64,000 nucleotides of DNA from Sacculina carcini (lineage: Eukaryota; Arthropoda; Thecostraca; Sacculinidae). This document shows, in pieces, positions 10,100 through 23,000 of the stretch. The notes beneath the pieces were generated by a model. It did not search any database. It saw only the letters and a list, made by a program, of their open reading frames with translations, and had not been told where the DNA came from. The translations under genes and the position numbers were made by a program. The DNA is taken from NCBI GenBank assembly GCA_916048095.2, contig OU696580.1, forward strand, positions 1 to 64,000, read 5' to 3'. Within the stretch, counting starts at the first letter, position 1, and every line of letters begins with the position of its first letter.

Positions 10100-12222
10100 T
10101 AAGTGTTACCTAAGTGTGCCCTAAGTGTTACCTAAGTGTGCCCTAAGTGTTACCTAAGTGTGCCCTAAGTGTTACCTAAGTGTGCCCTAAGTGTTACCTA
10201 AGTGTGCCCTAAGTGTTACCTAAGTGTGCCCTAAGTGTTACCTAAGTGTTACCTAAGTGTTACCTAAGTGTTACCTAAGTGTTACCTAAGTGTTACCTAA
10301 GTGTTACCTAAGTGTGCCCTAAGTGTTACCTAAGTGTTACCTAAGTGTTACCTAAGTGTTACCTAAGTGTTACCTAAGTGTTACCTAAGTGTTACCTAAG
10401 TGTTACCTAAGTGTGCCCTAAGTGTTACCTAAGTGTGCCCTAAGTGTTACCTAAGTGTGCACTAAGTGTTACCTAAGTGTTACCTAAGTGTGCCCCAAGT
10501 GTTACTTAAGTGTGCCCTAAGTGTTACCTAAGTGTGCCCTAAGTGTTACCTAAGTGTTACCTAAGTGTTACCTAAGTGTGCCCAAAGTGTTACCTAAGTG
10601 TGCCCAAAGTGTTACCTAAGTGTGCCCTAAGTGTTACCTAAGTGTGCCCTAAGTGTTACCTAAGTGTGCCCTAAGTGTTACCTAAGTGTGCCCTAAGTGT
10701 TACCTAAGTGTGCCCTAAGTGTTACCTAAGTGTACCCTAAGTGTTACCTAAGTGTTACCTAAGTGTTACCTAAGTGTTACCCAAGTGTTACCGAAGTGTG
10801 CCCTAAGTGTTACCTAAGTGTGCCCTAAGTGTTACCTAAGTGTGCCCTAAGTGTGCCCTAAGTGTGCCCTAAGTGTTACCTAAGTGTTACCTAAGTGTGC
10901 CCTAAGTGTTACCTAAGTGTGCCCTAAGTGTTACCTAAGTGTGCCCTAAGTGTTACCTAAGTGTGCACTAAGTGTTACCTAAGTGTTACCTAAGTGTGCC
11001 CTAAGTGTTACCTAAGTGTGCCCTAAGTGTTACCTAAGTGTGCCCTAAGTGTTACCTAAGTGTGCCCTAAGTGTTACCTAAGTGTGCCCTAAGTGTTACC
11101 TAAGTGTACCCTAAGTGTTACCTAAGTGTTACCTAAGTGTTACCTAAGTGTTACCCAAGTGTTACCGAAGTGTGCCCTAAGTGTTACCTAAGTGTTACCT
11201 AAGTGTTACCTAAGTGTTACCTAAGTGTTACCTAAGTGTTACCTAAGTGTTACCTAAGTGTTACCTAAGTGTGCCCTAAGTGTTACCTAAGTGTTACCTA
11301 AGTGTTACCTAAGTGTTACCTAAGTGTTACCTAAGTGTTACCTAAGTGTTACCTAAGTGTTACCTAAGTGTTACCTAAGTGTGCCCTAAGTGTTACCTAA
11401 GTGTTACCTAAGTGTGCCCAAAGTGTTACTTAAGTGTGCCCTAAGTGTTACCTAAGTGTGCCCTAAGTGTTACCTAAGTGTGCCCTAAGTGTTACCTAAG
11501 TGTACCCTAAGTGTTACCTAAGTGTTACCTAAGTGTTACCTAAGTGTTACCCAAGTGTTACCGAAGTGTGCCCTAAGTGTTACCTAAGTGTGCCCTAAGT
11601 GTTACCTAAGTGTGCCCTAAGTGTTACCTAAGTGTGCCCTAAGTGTTACCTAAGTGTGCCGTAAGTTTTACCTAAGTGTGCCCTAAGTGTTACCTAAGTG
11701 TGCCCTAAGTGTTACCTAAGTGTGCCCTAAGTGTTACCTAAATGTGACCTAAGTGTTACCTAAGTGTGCCCTAAGTGTTACCTAAGTGTGCCCTAAGTGT
11801 TACCTAAGTGTGCCCTAAGTGTTACCTAAGTGTGCCCTAAGTGTTACCTAAGTGTGCCCTAAGTGTTACCTAAGTGTTACCTAAGTGTGCCATAGGTGTT
11901 ACCAAAGTGTGCCCTAAGTGTTACCGAAGTGTGCCCTAAGTGTTACCTAAGTGTGCCCTAAGTGTTACCTAAGTGTGCCCTAAGTGTTACCTAAGTGTGC
12001 CCTAAGTGTTACCTAAGTGTGCCCTAAGTGTTACCTAAGTGTACCCTAAGTGTTACCTAAGTGTTACCTAAGTGTTACCTAAGTGTTACCCAAGTGTTAC
12101 CGAAGTGTTACCTAAGTGTGCCCTAAGTGTTACCTAAGTGTGCCCTAAGTGTTACCTAAGTGTGCCCTAAGTGTTACCTAAGTGTTACCTAAGTGTTACC
12201 CAAGTGTTACCGAAGTGTGCCC

Positions 12223-12321
12223 TAAGTGTTACCTAAGTGTTACCTAAGTGTTACCTAAGTGTTACCTAAGTGTTACCTAAGTGTTACCTAAGTGTTACCT
12301 AAGTGTTACCTAAGTGTTACC
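12223..12321 (+). repeat. A-run of nine type A monomers
   Basis: Nine type A units follow GAAGTGTGCCC and end at a B unit. The homologous run at 22211-22298 has eight, and that at 61635-61733 has nine. Runs of about 7-10 A units recur throughout, most often after a GAAG unit. Because the units are identical, these runs are natural sites for unequal exchange or slippage, and they account for several of the 11-bp offsets between long duplicates. Confidence 0.85.
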
Positions 12322-12431
12322 TAAGTGTGCCCTAAGTGTTACCTAAGTGTGCCCTAAGTGTTACCTAAGTGTGCCCTAAGTGTTACCTAAGTGTGCCCTA
12401 AGTGTTACCTAAGTGTGCCCTAAGTGTTACC
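12322..12431 (+). repeat. B-A dimer ladder, five dimers
   Basis: Five B-A dimers (22 bp each) run from here to the GCAC unit (TAAGTGTGCAC) at 12432. The homologous ladder at 22299-22408 also has five dimers, whereas the one at 61734-61821 has four. The ladder illustrates the second mode of length change in the array, gain or loss of a 22-bp dimer. Confidence 0.85.
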
Positions 12432-13839
12432 TAAGTGTGCACTAAGTGTTACCTAAGTGTTACCTAAGTGTGCCCTAAGTGTTACCTAAGTGTGCCCTAA
12501 GTGTTACCTAAGTGTGCCCTAAGTGTTACTTAAGTGTGCCCTAAGTGTTACCTAAGTGTGCCCTAAGTGTTACCTAAGTGTGCCCTAAGTGTTACCTAAG
12601 TGTACCCTAAGTGTTACCTAAGTGTTACCTAAGTGTTACCTAAGTGTTACCCAAGTGTTACCGAAGTGTGCCCTAAGTGTTACCTAAGTGTGCCCTAAGT
12701 GTTACCTAAGTGTGCCCTAAGTGTGCCCTAAGTGTTACCTAAGTGTTACCTAAGTGTGCCCTAAGTGTTACCTAAGTGTGCCCTAAGTGTTACCTAAGTG
12801 TGCCCTAAGTGTTACCTAAGTGTGCACTAAGTGTTACCTAAGTGTTACCTAAGTGTGCCCTAAGTGTTACCTAAGTGTGCCCTAAGTGTTACCTAAGTGT
12901 GCCCTAAGTGTTACCTAAGTGTGCCCTAAGTGTTACCTAAGTGTGCCCTAAGTGTTACCTAAGTGTTACCTAAGTGTTACCCAAGTGTTACCGAAGTGTG
13001 CCCTAAGTGTTACCTAAGTGTTACCTAAGTGTTACCTAAGTGTTACCTAAGTGTTACCTAAGTGTTACCTAAGTGTTACCTAAGTGTGCCCTAAGTGTTA
13101 CCTAAGTGTGCCCTAAGTGTTACCTAAGTGTGCCCTAAGTGTTACCTAAGTGTGCCCTAAGTGTTACCTAAGTGTGCCCTAAGTGTTACCTAAGTGTGCC
13201 CTAAGTGTTACCTAAGTGTGCCCTAAGTGTTACCTAAGTGTTACCTAAGTGTTACCTAAGTGTTACCTAAGTGTTACCTAAGTGTTACCTAAGTGTTACC
13301 TAAGTGTGCCCTAAGTGTTACCTAAGTGTTACCTAAGTGTTACCTAAGTGTTACCTAAGTGTTACCTAAGTGTTACCTAAGTGTTACCTAAGTGTTACCT
13401 AAGTGTGCCCTAAGTGTTACCTAAGTGTGCCCTAAGTGTTACCTAAGTGTGCACTAAGTGTTACCTAAGTGTTACCTAAGTGTGCCCCAAGTGTTACTTA
13501 AGTGTGCCCTAAGTGTTACCTAAGTGTGCCCTAAGTGTTACCTAAGTGTTACCTAAGTGTTACCTAAGTGTGCCCAAAGTGTTACCTAAGTGTGCCCAAA
13601 GTGTTACCTAAGTGTGCCCTAAGTGTTACCTAAGTGTGCCCTAAGTGTTACCTAAGTGTTACCTAAGTGTTACCTAAGTGTTACCTAAGTGTTACCTAAG
13701 TGTTACCTAAGTGTTACCTAAGTGTGCCCTAAGTGTTACCTAAGTGTTACCTAAGTGTGCCCAAAGTGTTACTTAAGTGTGCCCTAAGTGTTACCTAAGT
13801 GTGCCCTAAGTGTTACCTAAGTGTGCCCTAAGTGTTACC

Positions 13840-13982
13840 TAAGTGTACCCTAAGTGTTACCTAAGTGTTACCTAAGTGTTACCTAAGTGTTACCCAAGTG
13901 TTACCGAAGTGTGCCCTAAGTGTTACCTAAGTGTTACCTAAGTGTTACCTAAGTGTTACCCAAGTGTTACCGAAGTGTGCCC
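13840..13982 (+). repeat. Locally doubled TACCC/CAAG/GAAG cassette
   Basis: TAAGTGTACCC at 13840, four A units, CAAG at 13895, and GAAGTGTGCCC at 13906 are followed by four more A units, CAAG at 13961 and GAAG at 13972. The second half is a 66-bp repeat of the cassette in which GAAGTGTGCCC takes the place of the TACCC unit. The rest of the 440-bp module (TTTT 14071, TAAATGTGACC 14148, TAGG 14302) follows normally. I saw this doubling only here. Confidence 0.8.
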
Positions 13983-16900
13983 TAAGTGTTACCTAAGTGT
14001 GCCCTAAGTGTTACCTAAGTGTGCCCTAAGTGTTACCTAAGTGTGCCCTAAGTGTTACCTAAGTGTGCCGTAAGTTTTACCTAAGTGTGCCCTAAGTGTT
14101 ACCTAAGTGTGCCCTAAGTGTTACCTAAGTGTGCCCTAAGTGTTACCTAAATGTGACCTAAGTGTTACCTAAGTGTGCCCTAAGTGTTACCTAAGTGTGC
14201 CCTAAGTGTTACCTAAGTGTGCCCTAAGTGTTACCTAAGTGTGCCCTAAGTGTTACCTAAGTGTGCCCTAAGTGTTACCTAAGTGTTACCTAAGTGTGCC
14301 ATAGGTGTTACCAAAGTGTGCCCTAAGTGTTACCGAAGTGTGCCCTAAGTGTTACCTAAGTGTGCCCTAAGTGTTACCTAAGTGTGCCCTAAGTGTTACC
14401 TAAGTGTGCCCTAAGTGTTACCTAAGTGTGCCCTAAGTGTTACCTAAGTGTACCCTAAGTGTTACCTAAGTGTTACCTAAGTGTTACCTAAGTGTTACCC
14501 AAGTGTTACCGAAGTGTTACCTAAGTGTGCCCTAAGTGTTACCTAAGTGTGCCCTAAGTGTTACCTAAGTGTGCCCTAAGTGTTACCTAAGTGTTACCTA
14601 AGTGTTACCCAAGTGTTACCGAAGTGTGCCCTAAGTGTTACCTAAGTGTTACCTAAGTGTTACCTAAGTGTTACCTAAGTGTTACCTAAGTGTTACCTAA
14701 GTGTTACCTAAGTGTTACCTAAGTGTGCCCTAAGTGTTACCTAAGTGTGCCCTAAGTGTTACCTAAGTGTGCCCTAAGTGTTACCTAAGTGTGCCCTAAG
14801 TGTTACCTAAGTGTGCCCTAAGTGTTACCTAAGTGTGCCCTAAGTGTTACCTAAGTGTGCCCTAAGTGTTACCTAAGTGTTACCTAAGTGTTACCCAAGT
14901 GTTACCGAAGTGTGCCCTAAGTGTTACCTAAGTGTTACCTAAGTGTTACCTAAGTGTTACCTAAGTGTTACCTAAGTGTTACCTAAGTGTTACCTAAGTG
15001 TGCCCTAAGTGTTACCTAAGTGTGCCCTAAGTGTTACCTAAGTGTGCCCTAAGTGTTACCTAAGTGTGCCCTAAGTGTTACCTAAGTGTGCCCTAAGTGT
15101 TACCTAAGTGTGCCCTAAGTGTTACCTAAGTGTGCCCTAAGTGTTACCTAAGTGTTACCTAAGTGTTACCTAAGTGTTACCTAAGTGTTACCTAAGTGTT
15201 ACCTAAGTGTTACCTAAGTGTGCCCTAAGTGTTACCTAAGTGTTACCTAAGTGTTACCTAAGTGTTACCTAAGTGTTACCTAAGTGTTACCTAAGTGTTA
15301 CCTAAGTGTTACCTAAGTGTGCCCTAAGTGTTACCTAAGTGTGCCCTAAGTGTTACCTAAGTGTGCACTAAGTGTTACCTAAGTGTTACCTAAGTGTGCC
15401 CCAAGTGTTACTTAAGTGTGCCCTAAGTGTTACCTAAGTGTGCCCTAAGTGTTACCTAAGTGTTACCTAAGTGTTACCTAAGTGTGCCCAAAGTGTTACC
15501 TAAGTGTGCCCAAAGTGTTACCTAAGTGTGCCCTAAGTGTTACCTAAGTGTGCCCTAAGTGTTACCTAAGTGTTACCTAAGTGTTACCTAAGTGTTACCT
15601 AAGTGTTACCTAAGTGTTACCTAAGTGTTACCTAAGTGTGCCCTAAGTGTTACCTAAGTGTTACCTAAGTGTGCCCAAAGTGTTACTTAAGTGTGCCCTA
15701 AGTGTTACCTAAGTGTGCCCTAAGTGTTACCTAAGTGTGCCCTAAGTGTTACCTAAGTGTACCCTAAGTGTTACCTAAGTGTTACCTAAGTGTTACCTAA
15801 GTGTTACCCAAGTGTTACCGAAGTGTGCCCTAAGTGTTACCTAAGTGTGCCCTAAGTGTTACCTAAGTGTGCCCTAAGTGTGCCCTAAGTGTTACCTAAG
15901 TGTTACCTAAGTGTGCCCTAAGTGTTACCTAAGTGTGCCCTAAGTGTTACCTAAGTGTGCCCTAAGTGTTACCTAAGTGTGCACTAAGTGTTACCTAAGT
16001 GTTACCTAAGTGTGCCCTAAGTGTTACCTAAGTGTGCCCTAAGTGTTACCTAAGTGTGCCCTAAGTGTTACCTAAGTGTGCCCTAAGTGTTACCTAAGTG
16101 TGCCCTAAGTGTTACCTAAGTGTACCCTAAGTGTTACCTAAGTGTTACCTAAGTGTTACCTAAGTGTTACCCAAGTGTTACCGAAGTGTGCCCTAAGTGT
16201 TACCTAAGTGTTACCTAAGTGTTACCTAAGTGTTACCTAAGTGTTACCTAAGTGTTACCTAAGTGTTACCTAAGTGTTACCTAAGTGTTACCTAAGTGTG
16301 CCCTAAGTGTTACCTAAGTGTTACCTAAGTGTTACCTAAGTGTTACCTAAGTGTTACCTAAGTGTTACCTAAGTGTTACCTAAGTGTTACCTAAGTGTTA
16401 CCTAAGTGTGCCCTAAGTGTTACCTAAGTGTTACCTAAGTGTGCCCAAAGTGTTACCTAAGTGTGCCCTAAGTGTTACCTAAGTGTTACCTAAGTGTTAC
16501 CTAAGTGTTACCTAAGTGTTACCTAAGTGTGCCCTAAGTGTTACCTAAGTGTGCCCTAAGTGTTACCTAAGTGTGCCGTAAGTTTTACCTAAGTGTGCCC
16601 TAAGTGTTACCTAAGTGTGCCCTAAGTGTTACCTAAGTGTGCCCTAAGTGTTACCTAAATGTGACCTAAGTGTTACCTAAGTGTGCCCTAAGTGTTACCT
16701 AAGTGTGCCCTAAGTGTTACCTAAGTGTGCCCTAAGTGTTACCTAAGTGTGCCCTAAGTGTTACCTAAGTGTTACCTAAGTGTGCCCTAAGTGTTACCTA
16801 AGTGTGCCCTAAGTGTTACCTAAGTGTACCCTAAGTGTTACCTAAGTGTTACCTAAGTGTTACCTAAGTGTTACCCAAGTGTTACCGAAGTGTGCCCTAA

Positions 16901-18624
16901 GTGTTACCTAAGTGTTACCTAAGTGTTACCTAAGTGTTACCTAAGTGTTACCTAAGTGTTACCTAAGTGTTACCTAAGTGTTACCTAAGTGTGCCCTAAG
17001 TGTTACCTAAGTGTGCCCTAAGTGTTACCTAAGTGTGCCCTAAGTGTTACTTAAGTGTGCCCTAAGTGTTACCTAAGTGTGCCCTAAGTGTTACCTAAGT
17101 GTTACCTAAGTGTTACCTAAGTGTGCCCAAAGTGTTACCTAAGTGTGCCCAAAGTGTTACCTAAGTGTGCCCTAAGTGTTACCTAAGTGTGCCCTAAGTG
17201 TGCCCTAAGTGTTACCTAAGTGTGCCCTAAGTGTTACCTAAGTGTTACCTAAGTGTGCCCTAAGTGTTACCTAAGTGTGCCCTAAGTGTTACCTAAATGT
17301 GACCTAAGTGTTACCTAAGTGTGCCCTAAGTGTTACCTAAGTGTGCACTAAGTGTTACCTAAGTGTTACCTAAGTGTGCCCTAAGTGTTACCTAAGTGTG
17401 CCCTAAGTGTTACCTAAGTGTGCACTAAGTGTTACCTAAGTGTTACCTAAGTGTGCCCTAAGTGTTACCTAAGTGTTACCTAAGTGTTACCTAAGTGTTA
17501 CCTAAGTGTTACCTAAGTGTGCCCTAAGTGTTACCTAAGTGTGCCCTAAGTGTTACCTAAGTGTGCACTAAGTGTTACCTAAGTGTTACCTAAGTGTGCC
17601 CTAAGTGTTACCTAAGTGTGCCCTAAGTGTTACCTAAGTGTGCCCTAAGTGTTACTTAAGTGTGCCCTAAGTGTTACCTAAGTGTGCCCTAAGTGTTACC
17701 TAAGTGTTACCTAAGTGTTACCTAAGTGTGCCCAAAGTGTTACCTAAGTGTGCCCAAAGTGTTACTTAAGTGTGCCCTAAGTGTTACCTAAGTGTGCCCT
17801 AAGTGTTACCTAAGTGTGCCCTAAGTGTTACCTCAGTGTACCCTAAGTGTTACCTAAGTGTTACCTAAGTGTTACCTAAGTGTTACCTAAGTGTTACCTA
17901 AGTGTGCCCTAAGTGTTACCTAAGTGTTACCTAAGTGTGCCCAAAGTGTTACCTAAGTGTGCCCTAAGTGTTACCTAAGTGTTACCTAAGTGTTACCTAA
18001 GTGTTACCTAAGTGTTACCTAAGTGTGCCCTAAGTGTTACCTAAGTGTGCCCTAAGTGTTACCTAAGTGTGCCGTAAGTTTTACCTAAGTGTGCCCTAAG
18101 TGTTACCTAAGTGTGCCCTAAGTGTTACCTAAGTGTGCCCTAAGTGTTACCTAAATGTGACCTAAGTGTTACCTAAGTGTGCCCTAAGTGTTACCTAAGT
18201 GTGCCCTAAGTGTTACCTAAGTGTGCCCTAAGTGTTACCTAAGTGTGCCCTAAGTGTTACCTAAGTGTTACCTAAGTGTGCCCTAAGTGTTACCTAAGTG
18301 TGCCCTAAGTGTTACCTAAGTGTGCCCTAAGTGTTACCTAAGTGTACCCTAAGTGTTACCTAAGTGTTACCTAAGTGTTACCTAAGTGTTACCCAAGTGT
18401 TACCGAAGTGTGCCCTAAGTGTTACCTAAGTGTTACCTAAGTGTTACCTAAGTGTTACCTAAGTGTTACCTAAGTGTTACCTAAGTGTTACCTAAGTGTT
18501 ACCTAAGTGTGCCCTAAGTGTTACCTAAGTGTGCCCTAAGTGTTACCTAAGTGTGCCCTAAGTGTTACTTAAGTGTGCCCTAAGTGTTACCTAAGTGTGC
18601 CCTAAGTGTTACCTAAGTGTTACC

Positions 18625-18635
18625 GAAGTGTTACC
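18625..18635 (+). repeat. Isolated GAAG monomer without preceding CAAG
   Basis: GAAGTGTTACC follows a plain type A unit here, while nearly all other GAAG units follow CAAGTGTTACC or the TAGG cluster. A second isolated case is GAAGTGTGCCC at 23212. Either point mutation or recombination inside the cassette could explain them. Confidence 0.75.
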
Positions 18636-19823
18636 TAAGTGTGCCCAAAGTGTTACCTAAGTGTGCCCAAAGTGTTACCTAAGTGTGCCCTAAGTGTTAC
18701 CTAAGTGTGCCCTAAGTGTGCCCTAAGTGTTACCTAAGTGTGCCCTAAGTGTTACCTAAGTGTTACCTAAGTGTGCCCTAAGTGTTACCTAAGTGTGCCC
18801 TAAGTGTTACCTAAATGTGACCTAAGTGTTACCTAAGTGTGCCCTAAGTGTTACCTAAGTGTGCACTAAGTGTTACCTAAGTGTTACCTAAGTGTGCCCT
18901 AAGTGTTACCTAAGTGTGCCCTAAGTGTTACCTAAGTGTGCACTAAGTGTTACCTAAGTGTTACCTAAGTGTGCCCTAAGTGTTACCTAAGTGTTACCTA
19001 AGTGTTACCTAAGTGTTACCTAAGTGTTACCTAAGTGTGCCCTAAGTGTTACCTAAGTGTGCCCTAAGTGTTACCTAAGTGTGCACTAAGTGTTACCTAA
19101 GTGTTACCTAAGTGTGCCCTAAGTGTTACCTAAGTGTGCCCTAAGTGTTACCTAAGTGTGCCCTAAGTGTTACTTAAGTGTGCCCTAAGTGTTACCTAAG
19201 TGTGCCCTAAGTGTTACCTAAGTGTTACCTAAGTGTTACCTAAGTGTGCCCAAAGTGTTACCTAAGTGTGCCCAAAGTGTTACCTAAGTGTGCCCTAAGT
19301 GTTACCTAAGTGTGCCCAAAGTGTTACTTAAGTGTGCCCTAAGTGTTACCTAAGTGTGCCCTAAGTGTTACCTAAGTGTGCCCTAAGTGTTACCTCAGTG
19401 TACCCTAAGTGTTACCTAAGTGTTACCTAAGTGTTACCTAAGTGTTACCCAAGTGTTACCGAAGTGTGCCCTAAGTGTTACCTAAGTGTGCCCTAAGTGT
19501 TACCTAAGTGTGCCCTAAGTGTGCCCTAAGTGTTACCTAAGTGTGCCGTAAGTTTTACCTAAGTGTTACCTAAGTGTTACCTAAGTGTTACCCAAGTGTT
19601 ACCGAAGTGTGCCCTAAGTGTTACCTAAGTGTTACCTAAGTGTTACCCAAGTGTTACCTAAGTGTTACCTAAGTGTTACCTAAGTGTTACCTAAGTGTTA
19701 CCTAAGTGTTACCTAAGTGTGCCCTAAGTGTTACCTAAGTGTTACCTAAGTGTTACCTAAGTGTTACCTAAGTGTTACCTAAGTGTTACCTAAGTGTTAC
19801 CTAAGTGTGCCCTAAGTGTTACC

Positions 19824-20087
19824 TAAGTGTGCCGTAAGTTTTACCTAAGTGTGCCCTAAGTGTTACCTAAGTGTGCCCTAAGTGTTACCTAAGTGTGCCC
19901 TAAGTGTTACCTAAATGTGACCTAAGTGTTACCTAAGTGTGCCCTAAGTGTTACCTAAGTGTGCCCTAAGTGTTACCTAAGTGTGCCCTAAGTGTTACCT
20001 AAGTGTGCCCTAAGTGTTACCTAAGTGTGCCCTAAGTGTTACCTAAGTGTTACCTAAGTGTGCCATAGGTGTTACCTAAGTGTGCCC
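19824..20087 (+). repeat. Second truncated module with altered TAGG tail
   Basis: TTTT at 19835, TAAATGTGACC at 19912 and TAGG at 20066 have standard spacing, with no GAAG head and no AAAG/GAAG tail. It is the duplicate of the form at 9836, 9,988 bp away. Confidence 0.85.
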
Positions 20088-23000
20088 TAAGTGTTACCTA
20101 AGTGTGCCCTAAGTGTTACCTAAGTGTGCCCTAAGTGTTACCTAAGTGTGCCCTAAGTGTTACCTAAGTGTGCCCTAAGTGTTACCTAAGTGTGCCCTAA
20201 GTGTTACCTAAGTGTGCCCTAAGTGTTACCTAAGTGTTACCTAAGTGTTACCTAAGTGTTACCTAAGTGTTACCTAAGTGTTACCTAAGTGTTACCTAAG
20301 TGTGCCCTAAGTGTTACCTAAGTGTTACCTAAGTGTTACCTAAGTGTTACCTAAGTGTTACCTAAGTGTTACCTAAGTGTTACCTAAGTGTTACCTAAGT
20401 GTGCCCTAAGTGTTACCTAAGTGTGCCCTAAGTGTTACCTAAGTGTGCACTAAGTGTTACCTAAGTGTTACCTAAGTGTGCCCCAAGTGTTACTTAAGTG
20501 TGCCCTAAGTGTTACCTAAGTGTGCCCTAAGTGTTACCTAAGTGTTACCTAAGTGTTACCTAAGTGTGCCCAAAGTGTTACCTAAGTGTGCCCAAAGTGT
20601 TACCTAAGTGTGCCCTAAGTGTTACCTAAGTGTGCCCTAAGTGTTACCTAAGTGTGCCCTAAGTGTTACCTAAGTGTGCCCTAAGTGTTACCTAAGTGTG
20701 CCCTAAGTGTTACCTAAGTGTACCCTAAGTGTTACCTAAGTGTTACCTAAGTGTTACCTAAGTGTTACCCAAGTGTTACCGAAGTGTGCCCTAAGTGTTA
20801 CCTAAGTGTGCCCTAAGTGTTACCTAAGTGTGCCCTAAGTGTGCCCTAAGTGTGCCCTAAGTGTTACCTAAGTGTTACCTAAGTGTGCCCTAAGTGTTAC
20901 CTAAGTGTGCCCTAAGTGTTACCTAAGTGTGCCCTAAGTGTTACCTAAGTGTGCACTAAGTGTTACCTAAGTGTTACCTAAGTGTGCCCTAAGTGTTACC
21001 TAAGTGTGCCCTAAGTGTTACCTAAGTGTGCCCTAAGTGTTACCTAAGTGTGCCCTAAGTGTTACCTAAGTGTGCCCTAAGTGTTACCTAAGTGTACCCT
21101 AAGTGTTACCTAAGTGTTACCTAAGTGTTACCTAAGTGTTACCCAAGTGTTACCGAAGTGTGCCCTAAGTGTTACCTAAGTGTTACCTAAGTGTTACCTA
21201 AGTGTTACCTAAGTGTTACCTAAGTGTTACCTAAGTGTTACCTAAGTGTTACCTAAGTGTGCCCTAAGTGTTACCTAAGTGTTACCTAAGTGTTACCTAA
21301 GTGTTACCTAAGTGTTACCTAAGTGTTACCTAAGTGTTACCTAAGTGTTACCTAAGTGTTACCTAAGTGTGCCCTAAGTGTTACCTAAGTGTTACCTAAG
21401 TGTGCCCAAAGTGTTACTTAAGTGTGCCCTAAGTGTTACCTAAGTGTGCCCTAAGTGTTACCTAAGTGTGCCCTAAGTGTTACCTAAGTGTACCCTAAGT
21501 GTTACCTAAGTGTTACCTAAGTGTTACCTAAGTGTTACCCAAGTGTTACCGAAGTGTGCCCTAAGTGTTACCTAAGTGTGCCCTAAGTGTTACCTAAGTG
21601 TGCCCTAAGTGTTACCTAAGTGTGCCCTAAGTGTTACCTAAGTGTGCCGTAAGTTTTACCTAAGTGTGCCCTAAGTGTTACCTAAGTGTGCCCTAAGTGT
21701 TACCTAAGTGTGCCCTAAGTGTTACCTAAATGTGACCTAAGTGTTACCTAAGTGTGCCCTAAGTGTTACCTAAGTGTGCCCTAAGTGTTACCTAAGTGTG
21801 CCCTAAGTGTTACCTAAGTGTGCCCTAAGTGTTACCTAAGTGTGCCCTAAGTGTTACCTAAGTGTTACCTAAGTGTGCCATAGGTGTTACCAAAGTGTGC
21901 CCTAAGTGTTACCGAAGTGTGCCCTAAGTGTTACCTAAGTGTGCCCTAAGTGTTACCTAAGTGTGCCCTAAGTGTTACCTAAGTGTGCCCTAAGTGTTAC
22001 CTAAGTGTGCCCTAAGTGTTACCTAAGTGTACCCTAAGTGTTACCTAAGTGTTACCTAAGTGTTACCTAAGTGTTACCCAAGTGTTACCGAAGTGTTACC
22101 TAAGTGTGCCCTAAGTGTTACCTAAGTGTGCCCTAAGTGTTACCTAAGTGTGCCCTAAGTGTTACCTAAGTGTTACCTAAGTGTTACCCAAGTGTTACCG
22201 AAGTGTGCCCTAAGTGTTACCTAAGTGTTACCTAAGTGTTACCTAAGTGTTACCTAAGTGTTACCTAAGTGTTACCTAAGTGTTACCTAAGTGTTACCTA
22301 AGTGTGCCCTAAGTGTTACCTAAGTGTGCCCTAAGTGTTACCTAAGTGTGCCCTAAGTGTTACCTAAGTGTGCCCTAAGTGTTACCTAAGTGTGCCCTAA
22401 GTGTTACCTAAGTGTGCACTAAGTGTTACCTAAGTGTTACCTAAGTGTGCCCTAAGTGTTACCTAAGTGTGCCCTAAGTGTTACCTAAGTGTGCCCTAAG
22501 TGTTACTTAAGTGTGCCCTAAGTGTTACCTAAGTGTGCCCTAAGTGTTACCTAAGTGTGCCCTAAGTGTTACCTAAGTGTACCCTAAGTGTTACCTAAGT
22601 GTTACCTAAGTGTTACCTAAGTGTTACCCAAGTGTTACCGAAGTGTGCCCTAAGTGTTACCTAAGTGTGCCCTAAGTGTTACCTAAGTGTGCCCTAAGTG
22701 TGCCCTAAGTGTTACCTAAGTGTTACCTAAGTGTGCCCTAAGTGTTACCTAAGTGTGCCCTAAGTGTTACCTAAGTGTGCCCTAAGTGTTACCTAAGTGT
22801 GCACTAAGTGTTACCTAAGTGTTACCTAAGTGTGCCCTAAGTGTTACCTAAGTGTGCCCTAAGTGTTACCTAAGTGTGCCCTAAGTGTTACCTAAGTGTG
22901 CCCTAAGTGTTACCTAAGTGTGCCCTAAGTGTTACCTAAGTGTTACCTAAGTGTTACCCAAGTGTTACCGAAGTGTGCCCTAAGTGTTACCTAAGTGTTA

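Larger units (their letters stand above)
9671..13234 (+). repeat. Segment repeated at 19659-23211
   Basis: A stretch of about 3.56 kb recurs at an offset of 9,988 bp. Matching landmarks are TTTT 9847/19835, TAAATGTGACC 9924/19912 and 11739/21727, TAGG 10078/20066 and 11893/21881, and GAAG 12102/22090 and 12212/22200. After position 12322 the offset falls to 9,977 (GCAC 12432/22409, GAAG 12663/22640 and 12993/22970). The cause is one A-run with nine A units at 12223-12321 and eight at 22211-22298. Both copies share the unusual TAGG tail described separately. The match ends where 23212 has GAAG and 13235 has TAAG. Confidence 0.8.
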
